From Calditrichota bacterium (lineage in GTDB: Bacteria; CLD3), in contig QQUF01000044.1 of the NCBI GenBank assembly GCA_008501735.1, positions 129,249-193,248 of the forward strand: DNA of 64,000 nucleotides, read 5' to 3'. Below, piece by piece: positions 8,148-17,100 of this stretch. A program made the position numbers and the translations under genes. Every line of letters starts with the position of its first letter. The stretch's first letter is position 1. A model generated the notes under the pieces. It saw only the letters and a list, made by a program, of their open reading frames with translations, had not been told where the DNA came from and did no database searches.

Positions 8148-9428
8148 TTAATTATTTGCTTTCCAGAACATTCCCTTGTTAACCACACCATTTACAAAAC
8201 CTTTCATTTCCCAACCGTTGTAAGGACAATTTTTAGACTTTGAGAGTGTTTTAGAAACATCGTAAGTCCAGCCTTTGTCTAAATCCAAAATTGTAAATTC
8301 AGCTTTTGAACCGACTTTTATTTTTGGCATTTCCAAGTTTAAAATCTTTCTTGGGTTTGTGCTAATTTTTGCTAAAGCCTGTTTCCAGTCCAAAATTCCT
8401 GTTTCAACCAAATGTTTTCCGACAATTCCGATTGCAACTTCAAGCCCAGTAATTCCCATTGCAGCATTTGGAAAATCAACGTCTTTGTCATCAATGTGAT
8501 GAGGAGCGTGGTCAGTGGCGATTACGTCAACAGTTCCGTCTTTCAAACCTTGAATCAATGCTTCAACATCTTTTTGCTCTCGTAAAGGCGGACACATTTT
8601 TGCATTTGTGTCATAACCTAAAACTGCTTCGTCAGTTAAAGTAAAATGATGAGGAGTAACTTCACAAGTGATGTTTATTCCTTTTTCTTTGCCTCGTCTG
8701 ACAAGTTCGACTGAACCTTTTGTGCTTGTGTGAGCAATGTGCATTTTTCCACCTGTGAACTCTGAAAGCAGGATTTCACGAGCGACAATTATGTCTTCAG
8801 CAATTGAGGGCCAACCTTTTAGACCGAGTTTTGTAGAAACTAAACCTTCATTCATACAAGCACCACGAGTTAATCCGTGGTCTTCTGCGTGAGTAATTAC
8901 AGGAATTCCGTACATTTTTGAATACTCAAGTGCATATCTCACAAGTTCGGAATTCATCGTACAACTTCCATCGTCCGAAATTGCAACAGCTCCAGCTTCT
9001 ACCATTTCTGCGATTTCGGCTAAAACAGCACCTTTTCTGTCTTGAGAGATTGCTCCGATTGGATAAATATTTGTAATTTCGTTTTTGGATTTTTCTTTAA
9101 TGAAAGAGACAATTTGTTCATTGTCAATTGTAGGTTTTGTGTTCGGCATACAACAAGCGGAAGTGAAACCACCAGCTTTTGAAGCCTCAGAACCTGTGTG
9201 TAAAGTTTCTTTGTGTTCTTGACCTGGTTCACGAAAATGAACGTGCATATCAATTAGTCCGCAAGCGACTGTTTTACCTTCAACGTCCCAAGTTTCACCT
9301 TGGAAATCACTTGTTTCAACTGAACCGATTGAGTCAATTTTATCGCCTTTAACAACGAAATCGACTGTTTCGCCACTTTCGATAAGTTTGGCATTTTTTA
9401 CCAAAAGGTATTCAAATTTATTATTCAT
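8148..9428 (-). CDS. pyrC: dihydroorotase (type I)
   Basis: A 426-residue amidohydrolase that closes carbamoyl-aspartate to dihydroorotate in pyrimidine synthesis. Metal and substrate residues are present: DMHVHFREPG (60-69), ISDDGSC, the HAED His, HTST, TPHH and ATDHAPH. The use of Asp in ISDDGSC and the length fit the type I bacterial enzyme. I chose ATG at 9428 over the preceding TTG (9431) because GGA lies seven bases before ATG. It is first in a minus-strand run followed by the zinc-knuckle gene and clc. A good promoter lies at 9474-9504. Confidence 0.95.
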   Translation of the reverse strand: MNNKFEYLLVKNAKLIESGETVDFVVKGDKIDSIGSVETSDFQGETWDVEGKTVACGLIDMHVHFREPGQEHKETLHTGSEASKAGGFTSACCMPNTKPTIDNEQIVSFIKEKSKNEITNIYPIGAISQDRKGAVLAEIAEMVEAGAVAISDDGSCTMNSELVRYALEYSKMYGIPVITHAEDHGLTRGACMNEGLVSTKLGLKGWPSIAEDIIVAREILLSEFTGGKMHIAHTSTKGSVELVRRGKEKGINITCEVTPHHFTLTDEAVLGYDTNAKMCPPLREQKDVEALIQGLKDGTVDVIATDHAPHHIDDKDVDFPNAAMGITGLEVAIGIVGKHLVETGILDWKQALAKISTNPRKILNLEMPKIKVGSKAEFTILDLDKGWTYDVSKTLSKSKNCPYNGWEMKGFVNGVVNKGMFWKANN

Positions 9429-9473
9429 CAAATTTTCCGTTACTTAAAGTTATTTAATACTTTAAAAATCGTG

Positions 9474-9504
9474 CAAAGGTAATACTTTTATAATACTAAT
9501 GCAA
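9474..9504 (-). promoter_or_regulatory. Bacteroidota-type promoter for pyrC
   Basis: On the minus strand, TTG (9504-9502), a 20-base spacer and TACCTTTG (9481-9474). Start of transcription would be near 9467, about 40 bases before the pyrC ATG. Confidence 0.55.
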
Positions 9505-9542
9505 TTTTAGATTAACGTCTTTTTGAGAATAAAATTCAGAAT

Positions 9543-10997
9543 TTATTTCAGCAAAATCATTTTCTTGGTCTGGATAAACCCTTCTGTTTCCAATTTGTAG
9601 AAATAAATTCCTGATGAAACTTTAGTTCCATTTGAGTCTGTTCCGTTCCAATCAAAGTTGTAAAAACCTACATTCATTTTTGAATTCGCTAATTCTTTCA
9701 CAAGTCTTCCTTTTACGTTGAAAATCTGCAATTGAACATTTGACACTTGTGGAATTGCAAACTCAATTCTTGTTGTCGGATTAAATGGATTCGGATAGTT
9801 TTGCGAAAGTGAAAATTTGGTTGGGATTTGTAATTTCTCAGAGTCAATTGAAGTAATCACTTGATTTAAATCAAATCTATAGAATAAATCTCCCTTTTTG
9901 GAAAATGCGTACCCATTTGATGAGACAAAATTTAAGTAGTCAATATTTTCTCCTGAAGTGCCTGAAATAGTTGTCTCAATTGGTTGCCAATTTTGCCCAA
10001 AGTCATTTGAGTAAAATATAGTTTTTGGAGAATTATTTATAGTTATTTCAATACCTCTAAAAAGTAAGAAACCATTTCCATTTGCCCAAAATGAATAAAT
10101 TTTATCAACTTCTTGTCCATTGATTTGCCAATTTTGTTTTTGCCAAGACATTGGTTGCCCGTCAGTAGCACTAAAGTAAAGTTCATTGATATACCCGACA
10201 CCAATAACAAATTTTCTAGTATTTGCATAAAGATGAGTGGAGTTCGGAATAGGATAAAATTGAGAATGATAGGAAGAGAGAGTGTCATTACTATTGGTAA
10301 TTATAGGAAAATCTGTAGGTGTTAAAACATTTGGGGAAAGTATTTTACCTTTTAAGTAAAAAGTGTTAGGAGTCGTATCTGAGTCTTTAGTGAGATAAGA
10401 ACCATTTGCAAAGGCATTCCATTCGGTATCATTTATTCCTCTACGAAATAAAATATCTTGTCCAGAAACTAGCATACCCTCAACAAATTCTAATAGAGTA
10501 AAAACAGCATACAGTTTTTCGTTAGTATTGTCGTATTGCAAATTACTAATATGACCTTCTTCCCAATCATCTTCACCACAATCTGCTCCTGTGCAAATAT
10601 CTATTGTTGGCAAACCTTCACTAAATGGAAACCAAGTAATTCCTCCATCAACACTTTTGAAAACAAACTCATCAATAGATTTTACTATCTCATTAGAGTT
10701 ATTTGGATTTACTGTAAAATCTTCATAATCCCCGAGATTCCAATTCTTTGACCAAGTTATTCCGTTATCAGAGCTAATTCCAAAACCTCTATTCCAATCA
10801 AGAGTTCCAAGGTCTTGACAAAAAGTGCTGGCAATTAATACTCCGGAGTTAATTTCTTTTATTTGACCTGCTTGAATTTGGGAACAATAAGGTAATGTGT
10901 TTCCGAAATCTATTTCTTCCCACTGTTGAGCATAAATGTTACTAACGAACAAAATTAGAACTAATGCCAAATTACATAAAAGGCTCATTAATTTCAT
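9543..10997 (-). CDS. secreted Asp-box (BNR) repeat protein with T9SS sorting domain
   Basis: A 484-residue exported protein. A signal peptide ends in SNIYA and is followed by Gln. Asp-box/BNR loops (SSDNGITW, KSVDGGITW, YSNDFGQNW) indicate a sialidase-like or photosystem-assembly-like beta-propeller; no catalytic sialidase residues are evident. The last 85 residues form a type A Por/T9SS sorting domain (SLSQNYPNPFNPT.. to KKMILLK), so it should cross the outer membrane by T9SS. AGAGGA before the start is a good ribosome site. It lies 48 bp after the next secreted gene, with which it may share a transcript. Confidence 0.85.
   Translation of the reverse strand: MKLMSLLCNLALVLILFVSNIYAQQWEEIDFGNTLPYCSQIQAGQIKEINSGVLIASTFCQDLGTLDWNRGFGISSDNGITWSKNWNLGDYEDFTVNPNNSNEIVKSIDEFVFKSVDGGITWFPFSEGLPTIDICTGADCGEDDWEEGHISNLQYDNTNEKLYAVFTLLEFVEGMLVSGQDILFRRGINDTEWNAFANGSYLTKDSDTTPNTFYLKGKILSPNVLTPTDFPIITNSNDTLSSYHSQFYPIPNSTHLYANTRKFVIGVGYINELYFSATDGQPMSWQKQNWQINGQEVDKIYSFWANGNGFLLFRGIEITINNSPKTIFYSNDFGQNWQPIETTISGTSGENIDYLNFVSSNGYAFSKKGDLFYRFDLNQVITSIDSEKLQIPTKFSLSQNYPNPFNPTTRIEFAIPQVSNVQLQIFNVKGRLVKELANSKMNVGFYNFDWNGTDSNGTKVSSGIYFYKLETEGFIQTKKMILLK
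9546..9850 (-). repeat. T9SS sorting-domain DNA repeat, copy 1
   Basis: The DNA for this sorting domain is nearly identical to copies at 11049-11353 and 13698-13998. A stretch of nearly 50 bases is identical in all three (starting near 9589, 11091 and 13729). Such conservation at synonymous positions points to recent duplication or gene conversion. Confidence 0.75.
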
Positions 10998-11045
10998 TTC
11001 AAATTCCTCTAATTTTTTAGTTTTAGTTAAAATACTAATTTTCTT

Positions 11046-13544
11046 TTATTTAAGCAAAATCATTTTCTTGGTCTGGATAAACCCTTCTGTTTCCAATTTG
11101 TAGAAATAAATTCCTGATGAAACTTTAGCTCCGTTTGAGTCTGTTCCGTTCCAATCAAAATTGTAAAACCCTGCATTCATTTTTGAATTTGCCAATTCTT
11201 TCACAAGTCTTCCTTTTACGTTGAAAATCTGCAATTGAACATTTGACGCTTGTGGAATTGCAAACTCAATTTTGGTTGATGGATTAAAAGGATTCGGATA
11301 GTTCTGCGAAAGTGAAAACTCTGTTGGAAGTTGTGATTTTTCGGATTCAATTGAAGTCGCCAATTCTCCATAAACAGGGATTTCAATAGTCATCGAATCA
11401 TTAAAAATTATTTCTAAACTTGTGTTTAATATAGGATAAAAGTGTATATATTTTACTAACACCGAATCTTCACTTTGAGGAGGAATTAAAATTGAATTTT
11501 TATTTGTTGAAACAAATTGGTTAAATGGAAATTTTCCGTCGATCTTACTAATTTTTGAGTAACAGTCAGAAGTATTTTGAATTTTTACCCAAAGAGAATC
11601 TGAAGCTCCTGAAATCCCATTCAAGAAATTAATTGTATTTGGAAAAATCAATAAATTTGAAATGCAAATTCCTTCCATAACTTCATTAATTGAATTAATC
11701 GTAAGTTCACCGTTGTAAAGAGTTTGGTGAATTCCACTTGGCCAATCAATCACAAGACTGTCAATGTAAGTATTTTGCCCAAGTCCGAACTCTACTCTAA
11801 GACTTTCCATAGAACGACCTGTTCCACCAATAATTTGTCTGTACTGAACTAATTTTCCAGAATAAAGTTTTAATTGTGTACCGATTGCTGAGCGATTGCT
11901 ATAAGTTCCAACTAAATCCAATTGAATCCAGTTATTCTCATTGCATGTAGAGTTTTGTAAAAGTTTACATGTTGAATCAGTTCCAATAAATAAATCTATC
12001 AACCCATCGTTATTAAAATCTGCACTAGAAACACTTGTTACTCTATCAAATAAATTTGACTGTTTAATTTTACCAGTTACATCAATGAACTGTGTTAATG
12101 CACCATAAGATGAATAGTCATTTGTATAATTCTTATAAAGAATCGAATTTGAAGTAAAATTGCCAACGAATAAATCAAGCCAACCATCATTGTCAAAATC
12201 TAGCCAAGTTGATTCGTAAGTTTGAGCTGGCTGAATCCCACTTACTCCTTTTGCAGATGCTACATTATTGAAGTAATCTGTTTCGTTAATGAAAGGTGAA
12301 AGTAACGAATGTTCATAAAGAACATTATAAACTTGCCCGCTCCAAGCATTTGTAGCCGAAATATAAATATCAACCAAGCCATCATTATTAAAGTCACCAA
12401 ATGCAGATTGCCAAGTATTGTCAAAGTTGGTATTGGTAGTATCTGAAACTAAAGAAAATGGATTTTGTGTTCCAAAAATATTCGTTTTATTATTTTTGTA
12501 AAGCCTATTGAATTGTCCACCATGGTTATCATGTCCAACATAAATATCTGTCCAACCGTCCTGATTATAATCTGCACAAGTTACTGCGTGAGAATGTCTT
12601 TGGAGTATTTCAAATGGGTGGGAACTTTGATAGGCAATTTGTAAACTGAACCCTTTTTCAACAAATGAAAGATTGAAATTTGGAAATGTTATTCCTTGCC
12701 CTTCAAAGAGTAAATCTCTCGAACTCCCGTCTCTTGCCACATAAAAATCTAAAAATGAATCTCTATTGAAATCAAGTAAAGAGATAGCTTGAGCCGAACC
12801 ATTAAAACCTGTAATCTCAATATTATTTGATGAAAAACTTGGATTGCTAAAATCTCCATTATGCAAAAAAATATCTTGCCCTAAAATTAAATCTACATCT
12901 TGGTCGTTGTCAAGATTAGCAATTATTGTTGCTGTCTTAATTCCCCCGAATCCTCCAAGTCCAAAATTATCAACTTTATTTTCTGAGAAAGTTCCATCCC
13001 CATTATTTAAATTTACGTAATTTTGGTTACCTTTTATGTGAACCAAATCCAATAAATTGTCATCATTTATATCTCCCCAAGCTGCTCCAAAAGAAAATCC
13101 ATTTTTGGGGAAAGTTGGAATAGAGAAATCTAAAACATCTATAAAATCGAATTCTCCAACAATTAAAATATCTTTATTCAATGTATCATTTGAGGGATTT
13201 ACATCATTTGCGAAATATCCTGTAACAGAAAAATTCAAATTTTCTGTACAATTAACTATTGAATTAACTTGGTTAAATTTCAAAGTATCAATTTCAAATG
13301 AATCTAAATTTACAAAAACCTGATGTCCCCAAATAACGCTGCCTAAGTAGTCAATTTCTGCATAAACTAAACCTATAGAAGTTTGGTTTGAGAGATTTTG
13401 TATAACAACTAAAGGTTCAAATTTTAACTCAGAATAAATTGTGTCATTTGGTGTAATTATTTCTTCCAAAGAAATGTCAATTTGGGCATCAACTTTTTGT
13501 GTAATGAACAAAAAACTACTAAATATGAGCAATAAATACTTCAT
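11046..13544 (-). CDS. secreted VCBS/FG-GAP repeat protein with ASPIC/UnbV domain and T9SS sorting domain
   Basis: An 832-residue exported protein. I place the start at ATG 13544, which has GAGG nine bases upstream and begins the signal peptide (cleaved KVDA before Gln); an upstream in-frame start at 13604 would add 20 residues ahead of it. Order: CARDB-like domain (25-130), VCBS/FG-GAP beta-propeller repeats with DxNxDGxxD calcium loops (140-560), ASPIC/UnbV domain (RSAIGTQLKLYSG..GRSMESLRVEFGLG, about 565-640), a beta-rich region, T9SS domain (last 85). It is a shorter paralogue of the 1555-residue protein next door. Probable cell-surface adhesion or binding role; the ligand is unknown. Confidence 0.87.
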   Translation of the reverse strand: MKYLLLIFSSFLFITQKVDAQIDISLEEIITPNDTIYSELKFEPLVVIQNLSNQTSIGLVYAEIDYLGSVIWGHQVFVNLDSFEIDTLKFNQVNSIVNCTENLNFSVTGYFANDVNPSNDTLNKDILIVGEFDFIDVLDFSIPTFPKNGFSFGAAWGDINDDNLLDLVHIKGNQNYVNLNNGDGTFSENKVDNFGLGGFGGIKTATIIANLDNDQDVDLILGQDIFLHNGDFSNPSFSSNNIEITGFNGSAQAISLLDFNRDSFLDFYVARDGSSRDLLFEGQGITFPNFNLSFVEKGFSLQIAYQSSHPFEILQRHSHAVTCADYNQDGWTDIYVGHDNHGGQFNRLYKNNKTNIFGTQNPFSLVSDTTNTNFDNTWQSAFGDFNNDGLVDIYISATNAWSGQVYNVLYEHSLLSPFINETDYFNNVASAKGVSGIQPAQTYESTWLDFDNDGWLDLFVGNFTSNSILYKNYTNDYSSYGALTQFIDVTGKIKQSNLFDRVTSVSSADFNNDGLIDLFIGTDSTCKLLQNSTCNENNWIQLDLVGTYSNRSAIGTQLKLYSGKLVQYRQIIGGTGRSMESLRVEFGLGQNTYIDSLVIDWPSGIHQTLYNGELTINSINEVMEGICISNLLIFPNTINFLNGISGASDSLWVKIQNTSDCYSKISKIDGKFPFNQFVSTNKNSILIPPQSEDSVLVKYIHFYPILNTSLEIIFNDSMTIEIPVYGELATSIESEKSQLPTEFSLSQNYPNPFNPSTKIEFAIPQASNVQLQIFNVKGRLVKELANSKMNAGFYNFDWNGTDSNGAKVSSGIYFYKLETEGFIQTKKMILLK
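11049..11353 (-). repeat. T9SS sorting-domain DNA repeat, copy 2
   Basis: Second of the three near-identical sorting-domain copies; see the copy at 9546-9850. Confidence 0.75.
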
Positions 13545-13576
13545 TTTCCTTAACCTCTTAGAAGTAAGATATTTAT

Positions 13577-13604
13577 CAAATCTATTTATCAACTTGTATG
13601 CCAA
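13577..13604 (-). promoter_or_regulatory. possible promoter for the VCBS/ASPIC gene
   Basis: On the minus strand TTG (13604-13602), a 17-base spacer and TAGATTTG (13584-13577). The -7 box is perfect; the spacer is shorter than the usual 19-21. Confidence 0.35.
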
Positions 13605-13695
13605 TTTAAAATTTAAGGAAATTGTATTTTACAAGTATTTATTGTCTCAGAATGTTCAATTTTCGACTTTGTGTTCCAAATTCGTTAAAATTGAA

Positions 13696-13998
13696 TCACT
13701 TAAGAAAAATCATTTTCTTTGTTTGAGAAAACCCTTCTGTTTCCAATTTGTAGAAATAAATTCCTGATGAAACTTTAGTTCCATTTGAGTCTGTTCCGTT
13801 CCAATCAAAATTGTAAAACCCTGCATTCATTTTTGAATTCGCTAATTCTTTCACAAGTCTTCCGTTGATGTCAAAAATTTGCAAGTGAACATTCGACTCT
13901 TGTGGAATTGCAAATTCAATTTTTGTCGTTGGGTTGAAAGGGTTTGGATAATTTTGTGAAAGTGAAAATTTTGTCGGGAACTGTGATTCATTTTTCTC
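13696..13998 (-). pseudogene. orphan T9SS sorting domain without a passenger protein
   Basis: An open frame encodes only a sorting domain: EKNESQFPTKFSLSQNYPNP at its beginning, then GRLVKELANSKMNAGFYNF and KKMIFLK at the end, about 100 residues. An in-frame TAG (14001-13999) stands directly before it and there is no signal peptide. It is highly similar to the domains ending the two downstream genes. It follows the terminator of the 1555-residue gene, so it is probably poorly transcribed. Best read as the 3' remnant of a lost surface-protein gene, or a donor for gene conversion. It is also the third copy of the DNA repeat. Confidence 0.75.
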
Positions 13999-14022
13999 CT
14001 AAGTGATTTAAATCACAGAAAT

Positions 14023-14056
14023 AAAAAAGCCACAAGAAGCGAAGCAACTTGTGGCT
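14023..14056 (-). terminator. intrinsic terminator of the 1555-residue surface-protein gene
   Basis: On the minus strand AGCCACAAG pairs with CTTGTGGCT-like bases around a 12-base loop and is followed by six T. A perfect 14-bp palindrome, GTGATTTAAATCAC, sits just beyond at 14003-14016. Confidence 0.8.
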
Positions 14057-14105
14057 ATAAATCTTAGAATGCTTAGTTTCTAAATTGAGAAATTATTTCT
14101 CAATT

Positions 14106-17100
14106 TTATTTTAGCAATACCATTTTTTTAGTTTCAACAAATTTGTTTGAAACTAATCTGTAGAAATAAATTCCTGAAGATACTTTATTTCCTTGAGAAT
14201 CAGTTCCGTTCCACACAGCTTTATGGCTTCCTGCTTCGGTTTGTCTATTGACTAATTCATTTACGAGTCTTCCTTTAATATCGTAAATAGCCAATTTTGT
14301 GAAACCGTTTTCAGGAATTTCATAAGTAATAGTTGTGCTTGGGTTAAATGGGTTCGGATAATTCTGTTTCAAAGAATATTCTGAAACAACAATAGGTTGA
14401 TTTTCAGTTTCTTCGATGTCAGTTAAAATTGCAAATCCATTTAAATTAACAACAGGTGACGTTTGTGCCGAATTACTTAGCACGGTCAATGTTGTTGCAA
14501 GTGTATCTAAAGAATAACGTCTAAAAGTAATTGCAACTGAATCTTGTGTACTTGGGTCAATTATCATTGGAAACAATAAAGGATCGTAAGTAAACATTGT
14601 ATCATAAGGAGCAGGAATATCTAATTCAGTTACTGCTAAGAAACACGTTGCGTCAGTGTTAGTTATGTAAAGTTGTAAAGTATCCGCTTCGAGCAATTCA
14701 CCTCCTCCAAAATCAAGTTGTGAAGGGCTTACTGCGAGTGTTGGAAGACAACCGTTTGAAATAAGTGGCACAATTGTAGGTGTTGCACTGTTTGCAATTT
14801 CAACAACTAATTCAGAGGCAATTTGCTGAGCTCCAGGACTTTTGAATTTCACCCAAAAACTATGATTGCTGCTTGGTGGAATTACAAAAGGGACAACTTG
14901 GTCAAAAGTCCAAATTGTATCGAATGGTGCAGGAACATACATATTTTCAACTGCTAACTCACAATCTCCATTTGGGTTTTGGATTTCTAAAAGTAAAGAA
15001 TCTTCCCAAGTCGCAGGTAACAAAGTAAATTCTAAATAAGAAGGATTAGCAACAGCAGAGAAGTCACAAGTTCCAGCAATTACAGGAATCTCATAAGGTT
15101 GAGGAGCATTGTAAATAATTTCTAAAGAAGTTGTAAGTTGCTCGAATAAATGTAAGTAGTAAACCCAAATTGTATCTGAAGTTTGAGGCTCCATTACAAA
15201 GTCAGTTTCACTTGCTGTCAAAATTGCGTTGTAAGGAAATTTTCCACGAATATCTGTGATTGAAGCAAAACAATCCGAATTATTGTAAAGAACAACTTCC
15301 ATTGAATCAACGGTTCCAAGAACACCACCAGTAAAATTGAGAACTGTTGGTGAACTAGTAAGAACAGGTTGGCAAACACCTTCAACAATAGGATTAATCT
15401 GATTAATTTCGACTTCACCATTGTAAACAGTTTGGTGTAAACCACTTGGCCAATCAATAACTAAACTATCAATCCACTCAGCTTCACCAATTCCAAATTC
15501 TAACCAAAGACTTTCCATAGAACGGCCAACTCCACCAATAACTTGGCGATATTGTTTCATTCCATTTGCATAAAGTGTGGCTCTTGCACCAATTGCAGAG
15601 TAGTTACTTGCTGTTCCTTTTAAGTCAAAATAAATCCAGTTGTGAATATTACAAATCTCATTTTTAAGCAAACGGCTTTGTCCACTTTGAGTACCTACAA
15701 AAACATCAACTAAACCGTCATTATTGTAATCTGCCCAACTAACTCCTGTTACTTGGTTCAAGTAAGAAGGAATACTAAGTAATTGTGCAACATCTTGGAA
15801 TTGAAGTCCCATATTTTGAGCTGCAAAATCATTACCAAAGTTTTGATAAAGATGTGAATTAAAATTTACTTGTCCAACAAAAAGGTCTAACCAACCATCA
15901 TTGTTGTAATCTGCCCAACCAGATTCCCAAGTTTGAGTTGGGTTTACTCCGTCAACTCCACGAATTGGAGCAACATCAATAAATTCATCAGGAATTGTTG
16001 GATAAGGAGTATTAATGTGATGCTCATAAAGAAGATTTTTAATTGATGTCGCAGAAATATCTGTAGCTGAGATGAAAATATCAATCAAACCGTCATTGTT
16101 ATAATCACCAAATGCAGAACCCCAAGTATCATCGTGTCCAGCTCCAATTGAATCTGCTTGTGGTGGATTTGCTGAAGGAGCAAAAGGACCTGTTACAAGT
16201 GAATATGGTGTTGGAAGTCCATTTGCATCTAATTTATTGTTTCTGAACATTCTATTAAATTGTCCACTGTGATTATCGTGTCCAGCATAAATATCAACCC
16301 AACCATCTTGGTTGTAATCTGCACAAGTTACTGTATGAGTATGTCTTTGCCAAGGTTCTCTTGGGTCAGTATTCAAGTATGCGATATTTAATGCAATTCC
16401 TTTTTCTACAAAAGTAAGATTGTTAGAAGGAGGAACAGGTCCGCTACTATGGAAAAGTAAATCCGTAGAATTACCATCTCGTCCGACATAAAAATCTAAG
16501 TATGTGTCATTATCCATATCAAAGGCTGAAACACCTTGAGTACTTCCACTAAAACCTGTTATTGATACTCCAGCTTGTGAATAAAGTGGACTTCCAAAGT
16601 TTCCGTTGTGCAAAAATATATTTTGCCCTACAATCATATCTAAATCTTCATCATTGTCAAAATCTGCAATAATTGTTGCTCTTTTGGTTCCACCAGTCCC
16701 AGAGAGTCCCATTCCTGAAGCCATATTTTGCGTGAAAGTTCCGTCTCCATTATTCATAAACATTAAATTTGTATTGCCTTTAATGTGCATTAAATCCAAA
16801 TAACCGTTGTTGTCAATATCTGCCCAAGCTGCTCCATAACCACTTCCAGAAGATGGGCTATTAGGGAAAACATCACTCGTAATATCAACAAATCTATTCT
16901 GCCCAGTAAGAGTTACAATCTTAGTACAATTGTTATTAGCTGGGTTTGTGTCTCCAGTTACAAATGCCTCAACAGAAAATTCAACTTCATCAAGACAAAC
17001 ACCCTGAGGAGTCCAACCACCAAAGAATAAAGTATCAACTTCGAGATAACCAAGTTCAATTCCTGGTAAAAAACCAGACCAAATTATTAGCCCTGCAGAA

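Noticed and set aside
9546-13998. Regular repeats at 9.5, 11.0 and 13.7 kb as CRISPR or transposon ends
   Set aside because: They are sorting-domain coding sequence, spaced by whole genes, with no terminal repeats or transposase.
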